Shown here piece by piece: positions 10,101 to 19,440 of a stretch of DNA of 64,000 bases. The DNA is taken from contig JABFGH010000019.1 of the NCBI GenBank assembly GCA_013112585.1, positions 1 through 64,000 of the forward strand. Direction: 5' to 3'. This DNA comes from Ignavibacteriota bacterium (GTDB taxonomy: Bacteria > Bacteroidota > Ignavibacteria > Ignavibacteriales > Melioribacteraceae). The notes under the pieces were generated by a model. The model was not told the DNA's origin. It worked only from the letters and a program-made list of their open reading frames with translations, and ran no database searches. The position numbers were made by a program, and so were the translations under genes. Numbering within the stretch: the stretch's first letter is position 1; every line of letters starts with the position of its first letter.

Positions 10101-12876
10101 CTTCAATTTTTGCTTCTCTTGCTTGCTCTTCGGCTAGTTTAATATCTAGAAAACGTGTGTAAGAAAATTCAAAAACTTCTACGAATCTTCGGGCAATTGA
10201 TAAGTTTTCATCTGAAAGTTTATTTTCTGCAAGCAATGCCAAATATCCCAATTTGAAAAATATATAGTGAGTATTGATTTTTTCAGGCGCGTTTTTTAAT
10301 AATTGAATTTTTTCAGCTTCAGAGTAATTGTACTGTTCAACAATAGTATTGATAAATTTTAAGCGTCTTTCACCAGACAGTTCATCAAGCAAATAACTTT
10401 TTCTTTTACTAAGCGCCTTAAAAAATGTCGAATACCAGTCCGGCATATTTTTTTTCAACAGACCCATAGCTTTTTTGAAAGAACTGTTTTCAACCGGTTT
10501 CACTGCAACATTCGATCGCGCCCGCCAGAGTTCCATTTTATCAGTATCTTCATCAATTACAACTATTGAGCATCCGGTAACATCAACACTAAGATTAACT
10601 AATTCTGTAAATAGGCGGTCAGTAACATTTCCAACCTCTTCACTTTTTCTCATCCCAAGTGCAAGTGAACGTACTCGTTCAAGTGCAGCCTCAACTTTTG
10701 CTTCTCTTGCCTGTGCCTCTGCTTTTTGTAAATCGAGGAAACGGGTGTAGGTTAAATCAATAACATTAGTGAACCTTCTCATCACCTCAGCGAGATCATC
10801 GGGCAGGGGTTTGGTACCCACTGCCTCAAGAAAACCATGCTGCATAAGAGCCTGCCCGACATAAATTTTATCCAATGCATAGTATGAATCTTTGTATTCC
10901 TGTGGTGAATTTTTTAAATCGGTAAGAGTAAAAAGTAATTCGCCATATTCCAGAAGTTCATCTTTGTCAACAGAGATTTCACGGTAAGGTATTTTATGAT
11001 CGAGGTCATGTAAAACACTATCCAGAATTGGATGCTTAAAAAAATGAAAATGATAGCTGGTTGGCAGCTCTGCCTCATCACTGCCCGATCCCCAAAAGGT
11101 AAAATCACGTGTGTTTCCATGCCGAAGAAAAATTCCACATTCATAAAGCTGCAGCCCCAGTTTTCTTAGCTCGTCAAAAATAATAGCAATTATGCTGCGT
11201 AATTCTTCACTGCTTCGCAATCCCATTGCGTGAGCTCTCACTCGTTCAAGTGCCGCTTCAATTTGTGCTTCACGTGCCTGTGCTTCTGCGAGTGTAATAT
11301 CATTATATCTGCGGTATGCAAGATCGAATACATTTCTAAATCTTTTAAGAATTTTAATTTGAGATTCGTTAATAGGTTTAAATGTTGAGATACCGATATC
11401 GCCAATGCCAATAGAGAAGAGGTAGTAATAAAGAGCTTCTGCTTTGTCCAATCTTTGGTCATTCATCTGCCCGGATTTTCTACGGAATTCATTCCAATCT
11501 TCTAACATATCGTCAGCGATTACTACCTCAAAAAAAGCATCTTCCGCACTTCTGATTTTTTTTAAATATTCATCAACTATTGGATGCAAACCGTATTCAA
11601 TTTTACCTATTTTACCTCCTGTAAAGTCAGAGAAATCATAATCCATAAAATATTTCTGTTCATCATTAAGTACATGAATTACAGCATTTCTAAGATTATC
11701 AAAACCCAGTTTTTGCAGCTCATTAAATGAAACTTCACAAATACTTAATAAGTCCTCAGGTTTGTTCATACTCATTGCAACAGTTCTTACTCTTTCGAGT
11801 GAAACTTCAATTTGTGCTTCTCTTGCTTGCTCCTCAGCTTTTTTAATATCAATATATCTTCGGTAAGCCAAATTAAATACATCTCTAAAGCGTTTAAGTA
11901 AATCAAGCTTATCTTCACCTATTGGTTCGTAGGATGAAATTCCTAATGCACCAGTTCCTATAGAATAACAATAATAATAGAGTGATTTGGCTTTTTCTAA
12001 TTTGGGATCGGGCAAATGTTTGGTTTGTTTTCTATGATTTCTCCATTCATCCAAATCAGTTCCGGTAACTTTTAAATAGGATAATGCATCACTTGCACTA
12101 CGTATATCTTTTACAAATTGCTCAACTAATGGGTGACTATCATAGAAAACTTCGGTTACACCATTTACACCATAATCTGAATATTCATAGTTTAGGAATG
12201 ATCTTTTGTCATCATTGAAAATATCTATTTGTGTATTCCGGAGGTTTTGAAAACCAAGTGTATTGAGTTCTGTGAGCAGAGCTTTGCTTACCTCCATCAA
12301 ATCATCAGCTTTTTGCATACCCATTGCAACAGTTCTTACTCTTTCAAGTGACGCTTCAATTTCGAGTTCGCGGTTTTTTTCTTCCAGCTCGGCAGTTCTG
12401 TTTTTAACTGCTTCTTGTAGTTTTAGGTTTTCAGATTTAATTGTATCAAAAGCAAAAAATTCTCCATCCGTAACTTTTGAATCGGGATAAGAACCATGCT
12501 GATGCAGTATCTTCCATGCATTGTCAATTTTCTGAATCAAAGATGATAATCTTAACTTTGAGTAGAAAGTCCACTTCTCATTAGTTTTAATGTAAATATC
12601 AAAATATTCGTGAACCATTACATAGGGATCGTATGGAATTAATTCCATCTTTTTGTTCCGTATTTCAGTAAGCCCAACCATTTGATCTGCAATGGAAGCG
12701 GAATAATCATAAACTTCTTTTTTGCTTTTCCAAATTTCCACCTCTGTTGTTCCAATATTTCGATACTCGCTTACTAAGTAATTTGCCCAATTATCCAAAT
12801 TGCCTTCTAGATAGGCTTCCCAAAAATCCTGCATTACTATTTTTATTTCTGACTCTATCTTTTTTGTTATTTTCAT
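7168..12876 (-). CDS. Giant cytosolic SpoIIE/PP2C phosphatase with SnoaL-like domain and eight tandem sensor repeats
   Basis: This protein has 1902 aa with no signal peptide or membrane helix. Residues 1-140 look like a SnoaL/DUF4440-type domain. A coiled coil (about 148-175) leads into eight tandem units of about 183-195 aa. Each starts with a helix of the form EASLERVRxxAMxM followed by a GAF-like alpha/beta fold ending in a YTRFxDLxxAE-type linker. The units begin near DNA positions 12350, 11800, 11245, 10675, 10090, 9540, 8965 and 8415. The C terminus is a PP2C domain with EVGGDYYDF, GDATGHGM, LMSDGLPE and DDDITFVV. It likely integrates several cytosolic signals to dephosphorylate a STAS protein. 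The gene lies 6 bp from the upstream gene. GAF identity of the repeats is inferred from pattern, not from a profile search. Confidence 0.87.
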   Translation of the reverse strand: MKITKKIESEIKIVMQDFWEAYLEGNLDNWANYLVSEYRNIGTTEVEIWKSKKEVYDYSASIADQMVGLTEIRNKKMELIPYDPYVMVHEYFDIYIKTNEKWTFYSKLRLSSLIQKIDNAWKILHQHGSYPDSKVTDGEFFAFDTIKSENLKLQEAVKNRTAELEEKNRELEIEASLERVRTVAMGMQKADDLMEVSKALLTELNTLGFQNLRNTQIDIFNDDKRSFLNYEYSDYGVNGVTEVFYDSHPLVEQFVKDIRSASDALSYLKVTGTDLDEWRNHRKQTKHLPDPKLEKAKSLYYYCYSIGTGALGISSYEPIGEDKLDLLKRFRDVFNLAYRRYIDIKKAEEQAREAQIEVSLERVRTVAMSMNKPEDLLSICEVSFNELQKLGFDNLRNAVIHVLNDEQKYFMDYDFSDFTGGKIGKIEYGLHPIVDEYLKKIRSAEDAFFEVVIADDMLEDWNEFRRKSGQMNDQRLDKAEALYYYLFSIGIGDIGISTFKPINESQIKILKRFRNVFDLAYRRYNDITLAEAQAREAQIEAALERVRAHAMGLRSSEELRSIIAIIFDELRKLGLQLYECGIFLRHGNTRDFTFWGSGSDEAELPTSYHFHFFKHPILDSVLHDLDHKIPYREISVDKDELLEYGELLFTLTDLKNSPQEYKDSYYALDKIYVGQALMQHGFLEAVGTKPLPDDLAEVMRRFTNVIDLTYTRFLDLQKAEAQAREAKVEAALERVRSLALGMRKSEEVGNVTDRLFTELVNLSVDVTGCSIVVIDEDTDKMELWRARSNVAVKPVENSSFKKAMGLLKKNMPDWYSTFFKALSKRKSYLLDELSGERRLKFINTIVEQYNYSEAEKIQLLKNAPEKINTHYIFFKLGYLALLAENKLSDENLSIARRFVEVFEFSYTRFLDIKLAEEQAREAKIEASLEKVRSVALSLKKSDEMLNIAQVLYEQLLELGFTNIRNALIDIKNGDDDTFTDYDYSHEMSGTITQMSYQDDPTLQGQFKKMATTTNDFFELVLEGKELEDLKAMRIKNGEAEDPRLNSIDVLTYNLYSFGNGAIGISNFGVLSEEEKSILNRFSNVFTFAYKRYTDLVKAEIQARETQIELSLERIRAQITSMKESDEILELVVRIRNEFVSLGYDAAYFWYMKWTPDKYLKAMTSGDGTQIGMVMELPRKIHGEIKNLAEWEKSNEPTVVHVMDVEATLDYVHKMAEWGDFKQIDPNMPTEEDIRKMGGLTYIMARTMHGEIGYSLPGMVPNPPDDALSTLVRFAKVFDLAYSRFEDLKKSEQQFRESQIELGLERVRAKAMAMHSPEDLSSAINTFFIELKTLGITPIRCGVGQIDESTRTTNLTTTTSAKQGKSFEVIGKVKQTGHPVLDGIFDNWKIQKDYFPVLEGSEIKKYYSVMNKQIPYPDYPEDITQYGNVFYFKEGFVFAWTEEKLSEEELQIFRRFTSVLSLTYTRYIDLQQAELRARDAEQQASLDRVRGEIASMRTTEDLEKITPLIWSELTKLNINFFRCGVFIIDEPSQIVKVYLTTPAGKSLAALHLPFNTSQLVKQSVKFWKKRKVYKEQWNREQFIAWSKSLVEQGHIKNTSQYQGGEKPPESLSLQFLPFTQGMLYVGSAAKLTEEEIETAQKLAESFGVAYARYEDFQKLEAANKRKSSELEEARQLQLAMLPKKLPQLPNLDIAVYMQTATEVGGDYYDFYVGEKGGLTAVIGDATGHGMKAGTIVTITKSLFNSSANDDSILNTFSKISKVIKEMKFRQLSMCLMMLKIKDDFLRICSAAMPPALIYRKKKNTVEEIELKGMPLGAIENFPYQIEESKIAGGDTILLMSDGLPELHSSSNKMYGYDRIMNEFHTVGNRSPEEIIDHLKKSAAEWINGNDPDDDITFVVIKVK

Positions 12877-12882
12877 TTTAAT

Positions 12883-15800
12883 CTATTTAATTTTTATTAC
12901 TACAAAAGTTACATCGTCAATCGGGGCGTTGTCCCCAATCCAATTAGCACCGGCAGTTTTTAAATGCTTAATTATTTCCTCCGGGTTATCGCTTAATGAT
13001 TTTTTAAAAGTGTCTATCATCCTTCCATATCCATACAATTCATTATTTTCATTTTGAAGTTCAGGGAAGCCGTCACTCAGCATTAGGATTATATCACCTG
13101 TTTGCAGCTTGCTTGAAAAAATTTCATACTTTGAAATTTTCATAGCTCCAAGAGGCAGCCCATTGTTTTTAACTTCTTCAACTTTATCAATTTGCTTTCT
13201 ATAAATATACACGGGCGGAATTCCTGCATTAGCCATTGTTACAGTTTTATTTTTGATATTCATCATAGCAAATGCCATCATCATTCTGCCCAGTTTAGAA
13301 TTTTTTATGGCTCTGTTGGAAGATGTAAAAAAGTCCTCAACACTTTTATCAATTGAGTTTGCATTAAATAGTGATTTCATCATAGTAACCAATATCCCTG
13401 CTTTCATTCCATGACCGGTAGCATCACCTAGTGCTATGTTCAGCGATCCATCATCTTTAATAGAAAAGTCATAATAATCACCCCCAACCTCAGTTGCTGT
13501 CTGCATATAAACAGCAATATCCAGATCAGGTGTATCGGGTAACTCCTTTGGCAGCATAGAGAGCTGCAGTTCTCTCGCTTCTTCAAGTTCTTTGGTTTTA
13601 CGATCGTTATCGGCTTGAATTAATTTAGCCTGTGTTTCAGCCGCCTTAGCCTGAAATTCTGCTGTCTCGGCTTTTAATTCACTTTCTCTAACTCTGTTAT
13701 TTTTATCTCTTCTATCAAGCTCAAACTTCCTAATCGAAAATAATGTGCCGCCTGTAAATAAAGCATAAAGAATAAAAGCCCACCAAGTAAGATACCATGG
13801 AGCTAATACTGTAAAACTGTAACTTGTCAAATTACTTTCAATACCGTAAAGATTTTTTGCCGTTACTCTAAAAACATAATCACCTTGAGAAAGATTGGTA
13901 AATACTTTCTTAGTTTCTAAACCCCAGCCGGACCATCCATCTTCCTCACCTTCGAGATATGTCTTGAAATAGGTTGAGTTCGGTTTATCATAATGTGCAG
14001 CTGAATATTCAAACATTATATCATTCTTTGAATATTCAATTTCAACCTTCCCATCAGTCTCAAAATTATTTGCGCCATAATAAATTATTGAATCCTGTTT
14101 AACCGTTACCTTTCTAAGCAAGGTTGAATAATTACTAAGAGAATTAGATTCAATAGAGGGGTCATACAATACCAATCCATCTTCGGTGCTGAGCCATAGC
14201 TTTTCGCTGTCCGCCAATGGGTCGCTATCAGGGTAAATTGAGTAAACAGTATTCAGATCAAGCAGCGATAATTCAGGTATAGGTTGCCAAGTATAATTAC
14301 CGTCAGGCTGCATTAATGCTTTACCCATTACCGGTTTATTTTTTAAATAAGCAAGAATCCAAATTGAATTATTTTTACCGTTAGCAATTAATGCAGCTTC
14401 CTTTGGTGGATCAGATAAAGCTTTACTCAGCGGAGAATATTTTTCGAAGGTTTGTTTTAATTTATTATATGTATAAATACCATTATTAGTAATAAAGAGT
14501 GGTGAAATATTATTTTTAATTATTCGCGAAACGCTGCCGGGAAGTTCATCAGAGTTATCAAAATGTTTATAGTTTACACTGCTGTCTGATCCGGTTGATA
14601 ATTTGTTAAGGCTACCGGTTACACTTATTAAGCCCGGGAAGAATCCATTTATCCACAAGCTGCCATCTCCCTCTTCGATTATATTTATAACCTCATCAGG
14701 CAATTCTTTTTTATAAACAACTTTTAACCGACTGCCTCTTTTTTCCAATACAGAAAAGCCGTTGTAAGTACCGATATATATTCTGCCCGGGAAAATATCG
14801 GATACTAAAATACAAGTTGTAACCTCATTAATTATTTCTTTTGTGATTGAATTATTTTCAATCAAATAAGTCCCGTAACTTGTACCAACAAATAGCTGAT
14901 CATTAAATTCAGCAAAAACGGATGAAGGCTGATTACTTCCGTTTAAGAGTTGAAAGCCCACATCATTGTTTTTCAAAATCATCGGTCCAAGTTCGGTAGC
15001 GGCATAAATTTTATTTTTAAAACGATAGACTGAATTAGATATATTTTTTAGATCGCCGCTATTTTTAAACGATGATAATGGACTCGGTTCTTTAATATAA
15101 TTTATTCCATATTCTGATGTAAGCCAAAGTCCGCCGCTCTTATCACGAAAAACATTATAACAGACATTCGTTTGCAGCCCGGATTTTTCATCAATAATTT
15201 TTACCAGCTTTCCAAACTTGTCAATTATTACAACGCCGCCACGCTGAGTAGTTAAAGCAAAGTTACCGTTTGAGGTTACTTCAGCATTATTAATTTGATT
15301 TGAAATTAAATACTTATCCGCTTCAGTTTTGAAAGGGGAGAACTTATTATAATCATATAAGAAAAGTCCCCCTTCATAACTTGCAATTAGCAAAGAATCA
15401 TTTACAGCATTACTTGCTCCATAGGGCAGCATAGAAGATACACTTGTTGAGGAAAAAAAATCTCCATCCGGAATTAATTTTAATTCATCATCCTCAAGAA
15501 CCATTAAACCGATGCTTTCATTCCTCACATAAATTTTATCATTTATGCTGTGCAGTTGAAATGCAAATACCGAATCCCAAACGGTAAAACTTAAACCATC
15601 CCATCTAAAAATTTTATCCTTTGTTTTGAAGTATGCAAAATTATCAATTGTTTTTACATCCGAGACTTCACCGAAATTATGGTATTTCTCTTTTAAAAAT
15701 GGAAGTAATGAAGCATATTGTAATTCACCTTTTTTATCAGGTTCTAAATATCCAAAATCAATATCGGCACAAACGTATAGTTTACCTCTATCATCTATTG

Positions 15801-16074
15801 AAATTGACCTTACCGGTTTGTCCTGGGGAACTCTGATCTTTCGCCAATTATTTCCGTCGTATTCTAACACGCCGGTTTCGTTTGCAAAATACATTATACC
15901 ATGGGGGTCCTGAGTAATATCCCAATTTCGTGCATTTGATTTGTAAACCTTTGGACTGTAATAATTTATGAAAGGTTTGCCCTTTGCGTTATTGCCGGCA
16001 ATTACTTGGTAACCGAAAGAAATTGAAAAATTCAATAGCAGCAATAAAACTGAGTATATAGTTTTTATAATCAT
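12883..16074 (-). CDS. Propeller/Y_Y_Y membrane sensor with SpoIIE/PP2C phosphatase
   Basis: This is a 1063-aa membrane phosphatase. The signal peptide (1-21) is followed by a periplasmic propeller to about residue 680, with blades such as GIMYFANETG and GGLWLTSEYG. A Y_Y_Y domain lies around 690-765 and one membrane helix around 768-788. A coiled coil follows, and the PP2C domain runs from about 848. The motifs EVGGDYYDF, LGDATGHGM, LSDGFPE and IDDVTFVV are intact. It lies 18 bp downstream of the next propeller phosphatase and 6 bp upstream of the 1902-aa phosphatase, so it is almost certainly cotranscribed. Its blades differ strongly from the neighbouring sensors, implying a different ligand. 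Confidence 0.9.
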   Translation of the reverse strand: MIIKTIYSVLLLLLNFSISFGYQVIAGNNAKGKPFINYYSPKVYKSNARNWDITQDPHGIMYFANETGVLEYDGNNWRKIRVPQDKPVRSISIDDRGKLYVCADIDFGYLEPDKKGELQYASLLPFLKEKYHNFGEVSDVKTIDNFAYFKTKDKIFRWDGLSFTVWDSVFAFQLHSINDKIYVRNESIGLMVLEDDELKLIPDGDFFSSTSVSSMLPYGASNAVNDSLLIASYEGGLFLYDYNKFSPFKTEADKYLISNQINNAEVTSNGNFALTTQRGGVVIIDKFGKLVKIIDEKSGLQTNVCYNVFRDKSGGLWLTSEYGINYIKEPSPLSSFKNSGDLKNISNSVYRFKNKIYAATELGPMILKNNDVGFQLLNGSNQPSSVFAEFNDQLFVGTSYGTYLIENNSITKEIINEVTTCILVSDIFPGRIYIGTYNGFSVLEKRGSRLKVVYKKELPDEVINIIEEGDGSLWINGFFPGLISVTGSLNKLSTGSDSSVNYKHFDNSDELPGSVSRIIKNNISPLFITNNGIYTYNKLKQTFEKYSPLSKALSDPPKEAALIANGKNNSIWILAYLKNKPVMGKALMQPDGNYTWQPIPELSLLDLNTVYSIYPDSDPLADSEKLWLSTEDGLVLYDPSIESNSLSNYSTLLRKVTVKQDSIIYYGANNFETDGKVEIEYSKNDIMFEYSAAHYDKPNSTYFKTYLEGEEDGWSGWGLETKKVFTNLSQGDYVFRVTAKNLYGIESNLTSYSFTVLAPWYLTWWAFILYALFTGGTLFSIRKFELDRRDKNNRVRESELKAETAEFQAKAAETQAKLIQADNDRKTKELEEARELQLSMLPKELPDTPDLDIAVYMQTATEVGGDYYDFSIKDDGSLNIALGDATGHGMKAGILVTMMKSLFNANSIDKSVEDFFTSSNRAIKNSKLGRMMMAFAMMNIKNKTVTMANAGIPPVYIYRKQIDKVEEVKNNGLPLGAMKISKYEIFSSKLQTGDIILMLSDGFPELQNENNELYGYGRMIDTFKKSLSDNPEEIIKHLKTAGANWIGDNAPIDDVTFVVIKIK

Positions 16075-16092
16075 TTTAAAATTTTGTTAAGC

Positions 16093-19000
16093 TTATTTTA
16101 CCTTTATTACCACAAAGGTTACATCATCGTCGGGGTCGTTGTCGTTTGTCCATTCAGCACCGGTTTTTTTCAATTTAGTTATTATCTCTTCGGGGTTTTC
16201 TCCGGCGATCTCTTTAAAATAATTTCTGGCTCGCTGGTAGCCGTACATTTCTTTTTCATCGTTAAAAAGTTCGGGAAAACCGTCACTCATCATTAAAATT
16301 GTATCACCGCTGCTGATATTACTTTCAACAAGCGAATAAGGAAAATCATTAAAAGTACCGAGCGGCATACCTTTCATAACATGTTCCTCAATAGATTGAC
16401 TTCCACTTTTATAAATTAAAACGGGCGGCATTCCGGCGGCTGACATTTGAATTTTATTGCCCATAATTTTTATCATTGTCATGCACATCGAAAGTTTTTC
16501 AAGATGCATTCGTTTTAAGCATCTTGTCATTTCATGAAAAGTTTCAACTATGTTGGGATTTGGTGCCAGAACATTAAACAAACTTTTTGTTGTTGTTACC
16601 ATTGTTCCGGCTTTCATTCCGTGTCCGGTTGCATCACCAAGAACCACTGTTAAAGCTCCATCCATACCGATATGAAAATCGTAATAGTCGCCGCCCACCT
16701 CAGTTGCTGTGCGCATATAAACGGCAATATCCAAGTGCGGCAGCTGAGGCAGCTCCTTCGGCAGCATCGATAGCTGAAGCTGACGCGCTTCTTCAAGTTC
16801 TTCAGATTTTCGTTTATTCTCGGCTTCAAGCAAAGCAAGCTGTGCTTTTTCTTTTTCAATTCTTAAAAGTCTCGCTCGCTGAAATCTATCAACGGCAAAT
16901 ACAATTAAGACGGCAAATAGTATATAGCTCAAATAAGCCCAATTGGTTTTCCACCAGGGGGGAGAAATAATAAGCTTAATCGATTTACCTTCTTCGTTCC
17001 ACAAGCCGTCACTATTGGAACCTTTTACCTTAAATGTATATTCACCGGGATCTAAGTTTGTATAAGTTGCAACTCTAATGTTATCAACATATCTCCATTC
17101 GTTCTCATAATTTTCAAGTTTAAAAGCATATTTGTTTTTTGCCGGATTAGTAAAATGAAGCGCAACAAACTCAAATGAAATATCATTCTGCCAATGTGAA
17201 AGAACTACTTGATCCGTCATTGAAATTTGTTTTTTTAGCGGTGAGTCTTCCCCAATTTGTAACGACTCATTAAAAATCTTTAAGTCAGTGATTTCAATTT
17301 GAGGAATAAATTGATTGTCAACAACTTCCGATGGATGGAATGAATTGAAGCCGTAAATACCCCCGAAGTACATTACCCCATTTTTATTTTTGTAGTAAGC
17401 ACCTCCGTTAAACTCTTCACTTTGCAATCCATCATCAACAGTAAAATTTTTAAATGTGAAAGAGGTTCGATTAAATTTACTTATTCCATTATTGGTTGAA
17501 AGCCACAAGTTTCCTTCATCATCTGACAATGCACCGTAAACGGCATTATTAGGTAAGCCGCTATTTCCTTCGGTAAATCTTCTAAATGTTTCTGTTTCGG
17601 GATCAAATCTATTTAAACCTCCGCCGTAGGTTGAAACCCATATATACCCATCCTCATCTTCATTAAACTGCATTATATTTTGATGACTTAAACTTGCCGA
17701 GTCATCGGGAATGTGTTCATAATAGCGGAATGTTTCTGTTTCTAAATTTAATATATTTATGCCGTGTGTTGTACCAGCCCAAATCTCGCTGGGAAATTTG
17801 GGTGAATGAAAAACAGTGCGAACATAATTATCGCGGTTATTCAAACTGTTTTGGGTTTCGGGATCGTAAGTATAATTTTTAAATGTTTTTTTCTTTTTAT
17901 CAAAACGGACAAGCCCCCCGCCATTAGTGCCGAACCACAAGTATCCCGGTTTTTCATCAAGTTCAATAATGTTATAATTTATTGAATTAAATCGGGATGA
18001 AAAATCAGTGGAATCTAAATAGTAGCGTTTGAATGTGTTGTTCTTCAAATCAAATCGATTAAGCCCTGGTGTTGTACCTATCCATAAATACTTGCCGTCA
18101 TAATAAAGTGCGCCCACTAAGTTTGAACTTAATGAATTTTCATCCGAGGGGTTATGTTTATGAATGTTATATCTTTTCTTGGTCTTGTCATATGCTAGCA
18201 GTCCTGCCGTTCCGGTGGATATCCACAATATATTATCGTCTTCAAAAAAACCTCTAATAGAGAGTTCAGAGAAATTTAAGTTCAAATTATTATTGTCTTG
18301 AGAAACATTAAACTTAATAAGTGATTTATCATACTTGTTAATTCCGTCTAAAAAAGTTCCAACCCATAAAACTCCCGTTCTATCAATAAGCATCGAGAGA
18401 ATATCATTACTGCTTAGGCTGGATTCATTTTGCGGATCATTTTTGTAAGCGGTTAGTGTGCCGGTTTCTAAATCAATTTTTATTAAACCGGGACCGCTTC
18501 TGAATGAAAAATTAAAAGTTCGTCCATCACTTAAAAAGCCTCCTATCCATAAATTGTTTGATTCATCGAGCGCTAAGGCTTGTATTAGCATTTTGGAAAA
18601 AAGATTGTCAGCACCTTTAATTTTATATTTTTCAAGTTTCTGTTTATTGTAATCGAAGGAGTATAAGCCATTGAGGTAAGTTCCAATCCAAATTTTGCCA
18701 TCAGCATCTTCTGTAATTTGAGTGGCATCAGAAATTTTTGATATAGACGAAATATTGTAAGGAATTAAATGAGGGCTTCCATTAGCCGGGTATGTTACTT
18801 CAAAAACATGAAGCCTTCCGATGCCGCCTAACCATAATAAATTATTACTATCTTGATATATAAAGGATATATTTTCATGCCCTATCTGATAATCTTGGGG
18901 CAGCATATTTTCCATCTTATAAAATCTATCACTTTTCACATCAAGGTAGTTGAAGCCGCTGAATGCAGTTGCAATCCACAAGTTTCCTTTTTCATCTTCG

Positions 19001-19428
19001 CTAATATCAATAATTGAGTTTCCGCTAATAGTATTTTGATTGAAATTATCATGACTATAATTAGTAAACGATTCGGTTTCAGAATTAAATTTGCTTAATC
19101 CGCTTAGCTGACTGCCGGACCAAAGGACACCATTTTTCGAGATGTGAAGAGTTTGAATTAAATTATCAATTAGTGAAGTAGTGTCACCGGGAATATTTTT
19201 AAATACTTTAAATTCATATCCGTCAAATCTATTCAAGCCGTCTTCTGTACCAATCCAAATAAAGCCGGAGCTGTCTTGAACAATATCAAATATTTTATTC
19301 TGAGAGAGTCCCTCTTTGGATGATAATCTTTCAAATTTAACAGGTTTATTTTGTGCTGATATTTGTGTTGTGCAAAACAAAATCATCACAATTAAATAGC
19401 AGCGGCGAATTGATAATATTTTTTTCAT
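16093..19428 (-). CDS. Propeller/Y_Y_Y membrane sensor with SpoIIE/PP2C phosphatase (pair member A)
   Basis: This is a 1111-aa membrane phosphatase. After a signal peptide come many propeller blades of the type GFIWIGTEDGLNRFDG and NLWLSTNNG. A Y_Y_Y domain lies around 760-835, a membrane helix around 839-858, and a coiled coil links to a PP2C domain from about 893. The catalytic motifs EVGGDYYDF, LGDATGHGM, MSDGFPE and DDDVTFVV are complete. The PP2C domain is nearly identical to that of the gene at 19441-23283, while the sensor halves are clearly less alike. This points to recent duplication with sensor divergence, or to homogenisation of the catalytic domain. It is separated from that gene by 12 bp. 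Confidence 0.9.
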   Translation of the reverse strand: MKKILSIRRCYLIVMILFCTTQISAQNKPVKFERLSSKEGLSQNKIFDIVQDSSGFIWIGTEDGLNRFDGYEFKVFKNIPGDTTSLIDNLIQTLHISKNGVLWSGSQLSGLSKFNSETESFTNYSHDNFNQNTISGNSIIDISEDEKGNLWIATAFSGFNYLDVKSDRFYKMENMLPQDYQIGHENISFIYQDSNNLLWLGGIGRLHVFEVTYPANGSPHLIPYNISSISKISDATQITEDADGKIWIGTYLNGLYSFDYNKQKLEKYKIKGADNLFSKMLIQALALDESNNLWIGGFLSDGRTFNFSFRSGPGLIKIDLETGTLTAYKNDPQNESSLSSNDILSMLIDRTGVLWVGTFLDGINKYDKSLIKFNVSQDNNNLNLNFSELSIRGFFEDDNILWISTGTAGLLAYDKTKKRYNIHKHNPSDENSLSSNLVGALYYDGKYLWIGTTPGLNRFDLKNNTFKRYYLDSTDFSSRFNSINYNIIELDEKPGYLWFGTNGGGLVRFDKKKKTFKNYTYDPETQNSLNNRDNYVRTVFHSPKFPSEIWAGTTHGINILNLETETFRYYEHIPDDSASLSHQNIMQFNEDEDGYIWVSTYGGGLNRFDPETETFRRFTEGNSGLPNNAVYGALSDDEGNLWLSTNNGISKFNRTSFTFKNFTVDDGLQSEEFNGGAYYKNKNGVMYFGGIYGFNSFHPSEVVDNQFIPQIEITDLKIFNESLQIGEDSPLKKQISMTDQVVLSHWQNDISFEFVALHFTNPAKNKYAFKLENYENEWRYVDNIRVATYTNLDPGEYTFKVKGSNSDGLWNEEGKSIKLIISPPWWKTNWAYLSYILFAVLIVFAVDRFQRARLLRIEKEKAQLALLEAENKRKSEELEEARQLQLSMLPKELPQLPHLDIAVYMRTATEVGGDYYDFHIGMDGALTVVLGDATGHGMKAGTMVTTTKSLFNVLAPNPNIVETFHEMTRCLKRMHLEKLSMCMTMIKIMGNKIQMSAAGMPPVLIYKSGSQSIEEHVMKGMPLGTFNDFPYSLVESNISSGDTILMMSDGFPELFNDEKEMYGYQRARNYFKEIAGENPEEIITKLKKTGAEWTNDNDPDDDVTFVVIKVK

Positions 19429-19440
19429 TACAAGCCTTAT

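Noticed and set aside
16587-16970. 127-codon plus-strand frame
   Set aside because: It is antisense to the well-supported PP2C domain and coiled coil, with a composition of Leu, Arg and His typical of shadow frames.
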